A stretch of 34,910 nucleotides of DNA, from NCBI GenBank assembly GCA_947384285.1, contig CANDGI010000035.1:1-34910 (forward strand), written 5' to 3'. Each line of letters starts with the position of its first letter. Positions within the stretch are counted from its first letter, which is position 1. The DNA comes from an uncultured Lachnospiraceae bacterium (GTDB lineage Bacteria > Bacillota > Clostridia > Lachnospirales > Lachnospiraceae). Shown in pieces: positions 14,619 through 22,048 of this stretch. The translations under genes were made by a program, and so were the position numbers. The notes beneath the pieces were generated by a model that was not told the DNA's origin, searched no databases, and was given only the letters and a program-made list of their open reading frames with translations.

Positions 14619-15301
14619 ACCACGTCACCTTTTTCCATCAAGCAATATCCCTGCCGGTGGACCGTTACAATCTCCAGGCCCGCTTGCAGGCTTTTCAGCC
14701 TTTTCCGCAGCAGATAAATATAGTTGTCCAGATTTCCATCCTCAATTTCCGTATCCGGCCCCCACACGTTTCCAATAATCTGCAGGCGGGTCAAAACCTG
14801 GCCAGGATTCCGAAGAAAATAAGCGAAAAGCTCCCCCTCCCGTCTAGGCAGGATAGAAACCTGGCCCTTATGGATTAATTTTGATTCCTTTTCTGAAAAG
14901 GAAATATCCCCCAATTGAAGCAGAAAATGAGATTCCTGGGCGAGGGTCCTTCGCATCACGCTGCGGATGCGCGCCAATAATTCCCCCATATCAAAGGGCT
15001 TGGCCAGATAGTCATCCGCACCCAAATCCAGGCCGTTGATTTTCTCTGCGGGCTCCCCCAGGGCAGTGATAAATATCACAGGCGTATCCACCCCATCCCG
15101 CCGCATACGTTTTAAGATTTCCTCCCCTGGCATTCCCGGAAGCATCCGGTCCAGCAAAATAATATCGTGGGCATCTTTAAGGGCCATGAGCAGCCCGTCA
15201 TAGCCGTCCTGGCAGGTATCAACCGAAAATCCTTCCTCCTCCAGCCCGTACATCAGTAATTCCGTTAAGCTTGCATCATCCTCAATCAACAGTATCCGCA
15301 T
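14612..15301 (-). CDS. OmpR-family response regulator
   Basis: 229 aa from ATG 15299-15301 after GGGAGGACTGCC. Receiver domain with acidic residues Glu7-Asp8-Asp9, phosphorylated Asp51 (LLDRMLPG), Thr79 and Lys101 (KPF); winged-helix output domain with ILPRREGELFAYFLRNPGQVLT and the recognition region DNYIYLLRKRL. It is transcribed away from the solute-binding operon, and the 188-bp space between them carries two pairs of 11-bp-spaced half-sites, the arrangement OmpR-type dimers bind. Autoregulation together with activation of the operon is inferred. Confidence 0.92.
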   Translation of the reverse strand: MRILLIEDDASLTELLMYGLEEEGFSVDTCQDGYDGLLMALKDAHDIILLDRMLPGMPGEEILKRMRRDGVDTPVIFITALGEPAEKINGLDLGADDYLAKPFDMGELLARIRSVMRRTLAQESHFLLQLGDISFSEKESKLIHKGQVSILPRREGELFAYFLRNPGQVLTRLQIIGNVWGPDTEIEDGNLDNYIYLLRKRLKSLQAGLEIVTVHRQGYCLMEKGDVVC

Positions 15302-15369
15302 GGCAGTCCTCCCACAGGCTCCATATTCGCCAGAAGCCTTCTTTCTAAAAATTAATGATACCACAAATT

Positions 15370-15425
15370 TCTCTAAAAGTCCTCTAAAGGAAATCCAGAA
15401 AATGCGTTAGAGAATTGTTAGAGGA
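15370..15425. promoter_or_regulatory. Four half-site operator between regulator and solute-binding operon
   Basis: CTCTAA occurs at 15371-15376 and 15382-15387 (11 bp apart). Its reverse, TTAGAG, occurs at 15407-15412 and 15418-15423 (also 11 bp apart). Each pair is a tandem site on one face of the helix, and the two pairs face opposite genes. The right pair ends about 20 bp before TAAGAT (15445-15450), a possible -10 of the operon; the left pair precedes TATCAT on the minus strand, a possible -10 of the regulator gene. Confidence 0.65.
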
Positions 15426-15489
15426 CTTTCCCATCCCCCTGTGATAAGATGGCAGAAAACAAAATATTCCTTAGGAAGGAGAACACACC

Positions 15490-17793
15490 ATGAAAAAGAA
15501 ACTTTCATTTTTACTTGCAGGGATATTGCTTTTGCTATCCATCAGTTCTACAGCATGTTCCTCAGAAAAAAGCAAACCAAGGGATGCCAAAAACCCCGCA
15601 TCCTCAAAACAGGCCGATTCCAAAAGCCAGGAAACAGCTGCAACAGGCCGGTACCGGGAAGAAACCATCTCTTTTCCCCTTCCGGTGGAAACCGTTTTTG
15701 ATACGGAAACCAGGGAGGGCAGCGCCCGCATTTTGTTTGAACAAAAGCCAGGGGACTTTAGCTGCTGCAAAAGCACAGACAATGGGCTTACCTGGCAGCA
15801 GGAACCTTGGGACGCCGATTGGCTCCCCCAAGGTTACCGGGTCGTATCCGCCTGCTTTGCGCCGGAGGGAACCCTCATAGCTTCCACTGGAAAAATATCA
15901 GAAAATCCCCTGGATGAACAGCACGCCACAGGCGCATACACCTATTTCAAGCTAACGGAAACCGGGCAGGGCCTTACGGCTGCCCCTCTGCCCTTGGAAC
16001 TGCCAGAGCCCAAGGAAGAATATCTCAAAAACGGCTACGGGCTTAGCTCCATCTCCTGCTCCCAAGATGGAAGGCTCTTCGGCGTTCTCCAATACGGCCT
16101 GGATGAAGAACATTTTTTCCAGGTTCTTGGTTTTGACCGAAAAAGCGGCGCGGTGGACTGGAAACGCGACGAGAAAGCCGCAGAAATTAAAGTATACGGC
16201 AATAGCCTTTATCTCAATGCCTACGACGGCACATGCAAAATCCTGGATCCCTCTTCCGGAAAAGACCTGTCAGAGACAGCCAGCCCGTCTGGAAAAGTTT
16301 TCTTTTCCTGTATGGACATAAATCCAGAAAAAGAAAAGATATTCTATTGTGATAAAACTGGAATCTATGGCTCGGACGCTGCCATGGCTCTAAACGAGCT
16401 TCTAGTAGATGGCCGGTTAAGCAGTTTTTCCGATATCAGCTGCGATATCAAATATTTCTTCCATATCAATGAGAAAGTGTTTCTGTTATTCCTGGCAGAC
16501 CAGTCCGGGGAAAACATGAAATTGCTGCGCTATGAATACGACCCCAAACTGGCCACCCAGCCGGAACAGGAGATACGGATTTTTTCTCTCACCAGCAATG
16601 ACGCCATAAAGAAATTAATCTCCGATTTCCAATCCAGCCACCCAGATGTATCTGTCAATTATGAGGCGGGCATGGAGGACCCCAATGCAAAAGATACGGC
16701 TGATGTAATCAATATCCTGAATACGGAAATCATGGCAGGAAACGGACCGGACATTCTGTTCCTAAACGGCCTCCCCTGGGAATCCTACCAGGAAAAAGGC
16801 ATCCTTATGGATTTAAGCGGCAGCCTGGCATCCGCTATGGAAGAAGACAAGGTCTTTGGGAACCTTTTTGACGCATATAAAACAGAAAGCAGACAATATG
16901 TCATTCCTATCTCCTTTTCCATTCCTCTTCTGGCAGGTGAAAAAAGCCAGATTGCATCGGCCGCTTCCCTGGACAGCTTGCTGGAAATGGCATCAGGCAT
17001 CGAAGGAATCTCCCCCCTTGACGCTGGGAATTTCCTGCCCTATGTCTTTAGCATCTTCTGGCAGGACATTCAGAAAACAGATGGTTCTATTTCCAGGGAA
17101 GCTGTGAAAAACCTATTGGAAACGGTGGGAAAATTTGACAGCCTGCTGCAGCCAAAAGAAGATATTTTTCCTACCTTTTCCTCGTTGAATTTAGAAGCTG
17201 ATATGCCCTACGACGGCAATGCCTGCTCTCCCCTTGGCATTTGGAATGTTGTATACAAAAATTCTGCTGCCAGTGTTGGGTATCTTGGCTCCATCCAGGA
17301 ATTTACCGCTATCTCAGACCATATCCCTGGACAGAACCTATCCTGCCGCCTCTTTCCAGAGCATGTCTTTCTTGCCCTGGCCGCAGGAATCAACAGCAAA
17401 TCCAGCCAGATGGAGCTTTCCGAGGAATTCCTGGCATTTGCTTTGAGCGAGGAAGGGCAGACCATATTTATTAACGGCTCCCTGCCTGTCTTCTCCCAAT
17501 TCCCGGTAAACAGGCAGGTATGGGATGCCATGGCGGAGAAGCCTTCCCAAGGGGAATTGGAACACTTGCAGCAAATCTTCCAAATGCTGGGCGGCTCCTT
17601 CGACTGGCTCCCAGCAGAAGAATATGAAAAACTAAAACAGGAAGTTCTGGAACTGGATACCCCCGCTATGGAAAATACCGTGGTTCTTGACGCCATTTCA
17701 GGCAGCGGAAGCGCCTATTTATCCGGCGGAAAATCTCTGGATATGGCAGTGAATGAAATCATGCAGACCTTGGAACTGTACCTTGCAGAATAA
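15490..17793 (+). CDS. Lipoprotein: Asp-box N-terminal part fused to solute-binding domain
   Basis: 767 aa, ATG after AGGAAGGAGAACACACC. Lipoprotein signal with modified Cys23 (STAC). Residues ~50-355 look like beta-propeller blades: one clear BNR/Asp box, STDNGLTW at 95-102, and further blade-like strands (RLFGVLQYGLDEEHFFQVLG; KIFYCDKTGIYGSD). Residues ~365-767 are a family-1 extracellular solute-binding domain (IRIFSLTSNDAIKKLISDFQ; GPDILFLNGLPW; ALSEEGQTIFINGSLPVF). Ordinary binding proteins of this type are ~430 aa, so the N-terminal half is an addition. First gene of the operon with two permeases. Substrate unknown; a sugar or glycan fragment would be the default guess. Confidence 0.85.
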   Translation: MKKKLSFLLAGILLLLSISSTACSSEKSKPRDAKNPASSKQADSKSQETAATGRYREETISFPLPVETVFDTETREGSARILFEQKPGDFSCCKSTDNGLTWQQEPWDADWLPQGYRVVSACFAPEGTLIASTGKISENPLDEQHATGAYTYFKLTETGQGLTAAPLPLELPEPKEEYLKNGYGLSSISCSQDGRLFGVLQYGLDEEHFFQVLGFDRKSGAVDWKRDEKAAEIKVYGNSLYLNAYDGTCKILDPSSGKDLSETASPSGKVFFSCMDINPEKEKIFYCDKTGIYGSDAAMALNELLVDGRLSSFSDISCDIKYFFHINEKVFLLFLADQSGENMKLLRYEYDPKLATQPEQEIRIFSLTSNDAIKKLISDFQSSHPDVSVNYEAGMEDPNAKDTADVINILNTEIMAGNGPDILFLNGLPWESYQEKGILMDLSGSLASAMEEDKVFGNLFDAYKTESRQYVIPISFSIPLLAGEKSQIASAASLDSLLEMASGIEGISPLDAGNFLPYVFSIFWQDIQKTDGSISREAVKNLLETVGKFDSLLQPKEDIFPTFSSLNLEADMPYDGNACSPLGIWNVVYKNSAASVGYLGSIQEFTAISDHIPGQNLSCRLFPEHVFLALAAGINSKSSQMELSEEFLAFALSEEGQTIFINGSLPVFSQFPVNRQVWDAMAEKPSQGELEHLQQIFQMLGGSFDWLPAEEYEKLKQEVLELDTPAMENTVVLDAISGSGSAYLSGGKSLDMAVNEIMQTLELYLAE

Positions 17794-17814
17794 CGGAAGG
17801 GGGAAGCAGATTAT

Positions 17815-18744
17815 ATGAAACATGCACAAAAAGGAGGAAGGCCAACGGGAAGCGTTACTCGAAATGCCTTTCAACAATTTGCCGCCGGAGCAAAGCGGAG
17901 GGGGCATTTCATTAAAAAAGGCAGGGAAGGCTTTCTCTTCCTCCTGCCAAGCCTGTTTGGCGTTTCCATTTTTGTATTCCTCCCCTTTGCCGATGTGGTG
18001 CGAAGATCCTTTACCAACTTAACCGGAGATACCTTTACCGGATTACAGAATTACAGAACCATAGGAGAAAATGCTGCTTTCCGGCTGGCCATGGGAAATA
18101 CCCTGAAATTTCTGGCCGTCTGCGTCCCACTGCTGCTTCTCTTGTCATTGCTTCTGGCAGATATGGTTTATTTCGGAAAGCGAAAATTCTACCAGGACCT
18201 CTGCCTGCTGCCTATGGCAGTTCCCACGGTCTCCCTGGTTTTTATCTGGAATATGATGTTCCACCGATATGGAGCCTTAAACAGCGCCCTGCACCTTTCC
18301 ATTGACTGGCTGCATTCCTCCTATGCATTTGCTGTCCTGGCCGCCACCTTCCTGTGGAAGAACATGGGTTATTATGTCATCCTGTGGATCACCGGACTGG
18401 AAGGGATACCAAAAAGCCTGTACGAAGCCGCGGCCCTAGACGGCGCAGGCGCCCTTGCCAAATTCCGCTATGTAACCCTGCCGGGGTTAGCGCCCATGGC
18501 ATCCGCTGTATTTATCCTTGCCCTGACAGGAGCCTTCAAATCCTACCGGGAAAACTACCTGCTGGCCGGAGAGTACCCGGACAAAAGCATTTATATGGTA
18601 CAGCACATGTTCCACAACTGGTTCCGGGACATGTCCATAGAAAAAATGTCCGCAGCCGCCGTTGTCATTGTGTGCATTTTCGCAGTGATTGTATACCCGT
18701 TCCGCAAAAAAGGAGATGGAAACTTTGATTCACTCAGTTCTTAA
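17815..18744 (+). CDS. ABC importer permease, MalF/UgpA-like
   Basis: 309 aa, ATG 17815, 21 bp after the binding protein. A basic N-terminal extension of ~40 residues, then six transmembrane helices; the binding-protein-dependent permease signature (EAA loop) is visible as EAAALDGAGALAKFRYVTLP. It should form a heterodimer with the next gene. No ATPase is encoded here, so the importer would need a shared MsmX/UgpC-type ATPase, as many Firmicute sugar importers do. Confidence 0.92.
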   Translation: MKHAQKGGRPTGSVTRNAFQQFAAGAKRRGHFIKKGREGFLFLLPSLFGVSIFVFLPFADVVRRSFTNLTGDTFTGLQNYRTIGENAAFRLAMGNTLKFLAVCVPLLLLLSLLLADMVYFGKRKFYQDLCLLPMAVPTVSLVFIWNMMFHRYGALNSALHLSIDWLHSSYAFAVLAATFLWKNMGYYVILWITGLEGIPKSLYEAAALDGAGALAKFRYVTLPGLAPMASAVFILALTGAFKSYRENYLLAGEYPDKSIYMVQHMFHNWFRDMSIEKMSAAAVVIVCIFAVIVYPFRKKGDGNFDSLSS

Positions 18745-19573
18745 AAAATTATCCTTATGCTTCCTGGTATTGCTGTGCATACTTTCCTGTCTCCCGGCAT
18801 TTCTCCTGTTCACCGGATCAATCACTGGAAAACAGGAGCTGGCCGTCTCCCTAAAGGGTATTTTCGAAGAACAGGGACAGACCTTCTTTGTGCTGTTCCC
18901 CTCCTTCCCTACCCTGAGGGGCTATCTGGAAGTAATGCTGGACACGCCGGAATTCTATGTGGTCTTCTGGAATTCTGTAAAGCTGGCATTTTTTATTGTA
19001 ATGGGCCAATTACTGCTTTCCGTCCCTGCCGCCTGGGGATTCTCCCGGTGGCACGGAAAGCTTTGCAGCCTGCTGTTTTACCTTTATACGATTTTAATGC
19101 TGCTGCCCTTCCAGGTTACCATGCTCTCAAGCTACATTGTGATAGACAAATTGGGAATCATGGACAGCCACGCAGCCATTATCCTGCCGGCTGTATGCTC
19201 CACCTTCCCCGTATTCCTGATTTACCGCTATTTTATCGGGATACCTGAGGAAATCTTCGAAGCCTTTTCCATGGACAGCAGCAGCCATCTTCGCATGTTC
19301 TGGCACATGGGCGTCCCATTAGCCATGCCTGGCATAAAAGCCGCGATGCTCCTTGGAATCCTGGAGTACTGGAACCTGTTAGAACAGCCGTTGCTGTTTT
19401 TAAAAACCCCTGCTCTCTGGCCCTTTTCCCTCTATCTTCCAAGGGTAAGCCAGGAAAATACCCAGTACATCTTTGTTTTTTCTTTTCTCGTGCTGCTCCC
19501 GGTATGCCTTCTGGCATTTCTGGAAAGAGAAGAACTGCAAAAAGGCATCGGCTCAATCACCCGGAAACAATAG
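18725..19573 (+). CDS. ABC importer permease, MalG/UgpE-like
   Basis: About 282 aa from TTG 18725, placed 9 bases after AAAAAAGGAG; an ATG at 18716 sits too close to that site. It overlaps the preceding permease by 20 bases. Six predicted helices and a divergent EAA loop (EIFEAFSMDSSSHLRMFWHM), in which the usual Asp-Gly-Ala is Asp-Ser-Ser. The last codons (GSITRKQ) are the beginning of a 42-44 bp tandem repeat that runs past the stop, so the C-terminus may have been altered by repeat expansion. Confidence 0.88.
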   Translation: MIHSVLKKLSLCFLVLLCILSCLPAFLLFTGSITGKQELAVSLKGIFEEQGQTFFVLFPSFPTLRGYLEVMLDTPEFYVVFWNSVKLAFFIVMGQLLLSVPAAWGFSRWHGKLCSLLFYLYTILMLLPFQVTMLSSYIVIDKLGIMDSHAAIILPAVCSTFPVFLIYRYFIGIPEEIFEAFSMDSSSHLRMFWHMGVPLAMPGIKAAMLLGILEYWNLLEQPLLFLKTPALWPFSLYLPRVSQENTQYIFVFSFLVLLPVCLLAFLEREELQKGIGSITRKQ

Positions 19574-19650
19574 CGGAACCCCGAAAGGCCGCTGGCTCAA
19601 TCGCTGGAAACAGCGTGGAACCACAAAAGGCCGCTGGCTCAACCGTCCTG
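19550..19650. repeat. 42-44 bp tandem repeat across the permease stop codon
   Basis: Units start with GGCTCAAYC at 19550-19593 (44 bp), 19594-19635 (42 bp) and a partial third at 19636-19650. Each full unit contains GGAAACA, GGAACC and AAAGGCCGCT. The first unit overlaps the permease coding end, the rest fill the gap before the HlyD-like gene. Confidence 0.8.
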
Positions 19651-19681
19651 ATACATCATAAAACTGAAAAGAGGCGCTGAA

Positions 19682-21112
19682 ATGAAATTAAAACCATATA
19701 TTTCCAAACTGATTTACTTTCAAAAATACCGCATTCTCCTGATTTTCCTTGTGGGAACCGCTGTCTTAACCGTGGTGTCCAGGGCGGCAGATTCCTTTAT
19801 GGTGCCCCAGGTATCCATTGCATCCCCAGAGGAAATGAAGCTGAAATATCCCCTGGAAATCGAGGGCCGTATTGTGCCAAAAAGGAGCCGCGCGGTCTAC
19901 TGCCAGGAAAATCTGCGGATTGCCCATGTAAATGTGCAGACAGATGATATTGTGAAAAAAGGAGACCTGCTTTTCTCCATTGATTCCGAACACCTGCAGG
20001 CTGCTATCCAGCAGACAGCGCAGGAAATGCAAAAGATCGACCTGCAAATCAAGGATTTGGAGCAATCCTGGCACAGCCAAAGCAGACAGCATACGTTGGC
20101 GCAAAACCGCGCAAAAGAAGATTATGCCGATATCTCCAATGCTTCCGAAGCTTCCGTAACCGCCGCTTATCAGGAATGGGAACAGGCAAAAAATGAGCTG
20201 GCGCTCCACGACAGCCGAAAACCCATCCGCTTGGAAACGGAACACCCTCAAAATGAACCTGCACTCCGGGATATCTCAAACTCCGATGCGTCCCAAGAAG
20301 ACCCAATGGACGCATGGGCGCAAAAACGGGCAGAATTGGAACAGCTCTGCCAGGAAAAAGAAAAACAGTACCAAGACGCCCTCGCCGCCAAACATAATGA
20401 TTTAAAAACTGCTGCCCGCCAGATAGAGGATGCCAGCCAGCCTTTGGCAAAGGATCATTCCGCCGCCCTTTTACAAATAGAAAAAGCAGACCTTGCCCGG
20501 ACTTTGGAAGAATTGCAAAAGCTCAGCCAGGCAGGCGGCAGCATCTATTCGGAGTATGACGGCCTGATCCTGGAATGCTCCATTTCCACGGGAAGCCTGG
20601 CTTCCTCTGAACCAGTAATCATCCTGGGGGATTTTAGCCAGCCGTTCCAATTTGAAGGCATGGTAAGCGACGCCGGGGAACTTCCCATTGAAACGGGAAC
20701 AGAGGGCACACTCAAAATGCAGAAGGATGCCGCAATGCTGGAGCATGTAAAAATTACCAGCATTTCCCGGGAAGAAGAAAAGCTCCGAATTACTGCCGCC
20801 CTGGATTCCTATGAGATTTCAGCAGCCCAGGAAGCCGTTTTCGATGTGGCAAAGGAAAGCAGGACATATCCCTGCTGCATCCCTTTATCCTCTTTGTACA
20901 GCCGAAAGTCCGGTGACTTTGTCATAAAAATCCAGGAAACCTCCACAATCCTCGGCAGGCAGGCAACTGCGGAATACGTGCCTGTCACCTGTTTAGAGAA
21001 AAATGGAAAGTATGCCGCAGTGGAAGGAAACCTTTCCTCCCAGGACTTCATCATCGTAGATGCAAGCAAAACCGTAAAGGAAGGGGACCATGTACGAATT
21101 GCCGAAGAATAG
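19682..21112 (+). CDS. HlyD-family membrane fusion (adaptor) protein
   Basis: 476 aa, ATG 19682 with a weak AGAGGCG site. One N-terminal transmembrane helix (~residues 18-35), a first lipoyl half (IEGRIVPKRSRAVYCQENLRIAHVNVQTDDIVKKGDLLF), a long charged coiled coil (~100-285), the second lipoyl half (YDGLILECSISTGSLASSEPV) and a beta-barrel C-terminus ending VKEGDHVRI. Such adaptors normally partner an ABC exporter of the MacB or peptidase-containing type, none of which is here. Placement behind MalF/MalG-type permeases is unusual. Confidence 0.85.
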   Translation: MKLKPYISKLIYFQKYRILLIFLVGTAVLTVVSRAADSFMVPQVSIASPEEMKLKYPLEIEGRIVPKRSRAVYCQENLRIAHVNVQTDDIVKKGDLLFSIDSEHLQAAIQQTAQEMQKIDLQIKDLEQSWHSQSRQHTLAQNRAKEDYADISNASEASVTAAYQEWEQAKNELALHDSRKPIRLETEHPQNEPALRDISNSDASQEDPMDAWAQKRAELEQLCQEKEKQYQDALAAKHNDLKTAARQIEDASQPLAKDHSAALLQIEKADLARTLEELQKLSQAGGSIYSEYDGLILECSISTGSLASSEPVIILGDFSQPFQFEGMVSDAGELPIETGTEGTLKMQKDAAMLEHVKITSISREEEKLRITAALDSYEISAAQEAVFDVAKESRTYPCCIPLSSLYSRKSGDFVIKIQETSTILGRQATAEYVPVTCLEKNGKYAAVEGNLSSQDFIIVDASKTVKEGDHVRIAEE

Positions 21113-21122
21113 GAGGATACCT

Positions 21123-22016
21123 ATGAACCACAAAAAAATAACCGCTCACAAAACCTGCCGGTATTTCAGGCTGCTTTTCTTTGGCCTCCTGTTCCTCTTT
21201 AGTTTTTCCAGATTCTATATTCATTTCAAAGAATTTAATGATTTGGATGAAAGCTTTACCTGCCTGTTTTACTCGGAACCATCCTCCGCCCAAGGACTGG
21301 CAGAAGAATGCCTGGCGCAGGGAATAGACTGCGAAACTTTAATCTCCAGCCAGGGGGAATGCCTGGCGCAGGGAATAGACTGCGAAACTTTAATCTCCAG
21401 CCAGGGGGAACGCCTGGCGCAGGGAATAGACTGTGAGACTTTAATCTCCGGCCAGGGAGAAGACCTGCAATGGGAAGAGCTGTCCCATGCCAGTGCTGCT
21501 GCGTACAAGCTGCCAGCCAGCCCACACTGCCCGCTTGCCGGCTCCATGGCTGTCTCCATCGTCCGGGGAATGAAAACCTTAGACTACCGTAAGACAGAAC
21601 ATTTATTCCAAAACAGCGATGTGAGAATCGATATTGTTTTGTTGAAATGGCTGGTTTATCTCATTGCATCTTTCCTTTTCCTGGGAATCCTGGCGCTTTT
21701 TTTTGCATATTCCAAAAAATTCCGCAAAACCAGATGGACATACTTTTTTGGCCTGTCTCTTTTTCTATGTTATATGAAGCTTGAAATATTTGCCGATACA
21801 GCAAGATTCCCTGTCTGGGCGCTGCCAGGAAAATGGTCTGATTTGGAAGGCTTTGGAGCCTTGTGGGAGAATCTTTTGGCACAGTTGTCTGCCATTTCCC
21901 ATTTTCGGGATTACCCGATTCTGTGCAGATATTATCAGGGACTGGCCGGATGCCCCTTTTATCTCGTTTTTTGTTTTCTTTCATTTTGGGCGTTCTTAAA
22001 GAACGCCCTTCCATAG
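21123..22016 (+). CDS. Membrane protein with Cys-containing tandem repeat, unknown
   Basis: 297 aa from ATG 21123 after AGGAGGATACCT, 10 bp behind the adaptor gene. Helix 1 at ~residues 13-32, then an extracytoplasmic loop of ~130 residues with three 17-residue repeats (CLAQGIDCETLISSQGE), each with two Cys six residues apart, then three more helices (~184-206, ~215-235, ~275-292). The last codons form a perfect hairpin. Last gene of the operon. I do not recognise the family; operon position suggests a membrane partner of the adaptor or importer. The repeat copy number is likely to vary between strains. Confidence 0.75.
   Translation: MNHKKITAHKTCRYFRLLFFGLLFLFSFSRFYIHFKEFNDLDESFTCLFYSEPSSAQGLAEECLAQGIDCETLISSQGECLAQGIDCETLISSQGERLAQGIDCETLISGQGEDLQWEELSHASAAAYKLPASPHCPLAGSMAVSIVRGMKTLDYRKTEHLFQNSDVRIDIVLLKWLVYLIASFLFLGILALFFAYSKKFRKTRWTYFFGLSLFLCYMKLEIFADTARFPVWALPGKWSDLEGFGALWENLLAQLSAISHFRDYPILCRYYQGLAGCPFYLVFCFLSFWAFLKNALP
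21306..21458 (+). repeat. 51-bp coding minisatellite, three units
   Basis: Units at 21306-21356, 21357-21407 and 21408-21458; the first two are identical over nearly all 51 bases and the third has a few substitutions. The period is a multiple of three, so units can be gained or lost without a frameshift. Confidence 0.95.
21988..22008. terminator. Perfect hairpin at the operon end
   Basis: GGGCGTTCT-TAA-AGAACGCCC lies inside the last codons of the membrane-protein gene, in the 32-bp space before the convergent kinase stop. No T-run follows on either strand, so termination efficiency is uncertain. Confidence 0.5.
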
Positions 22017-22048
22017 CAAGAGCCTGCAGCCAAAGGCACAAATCCACC

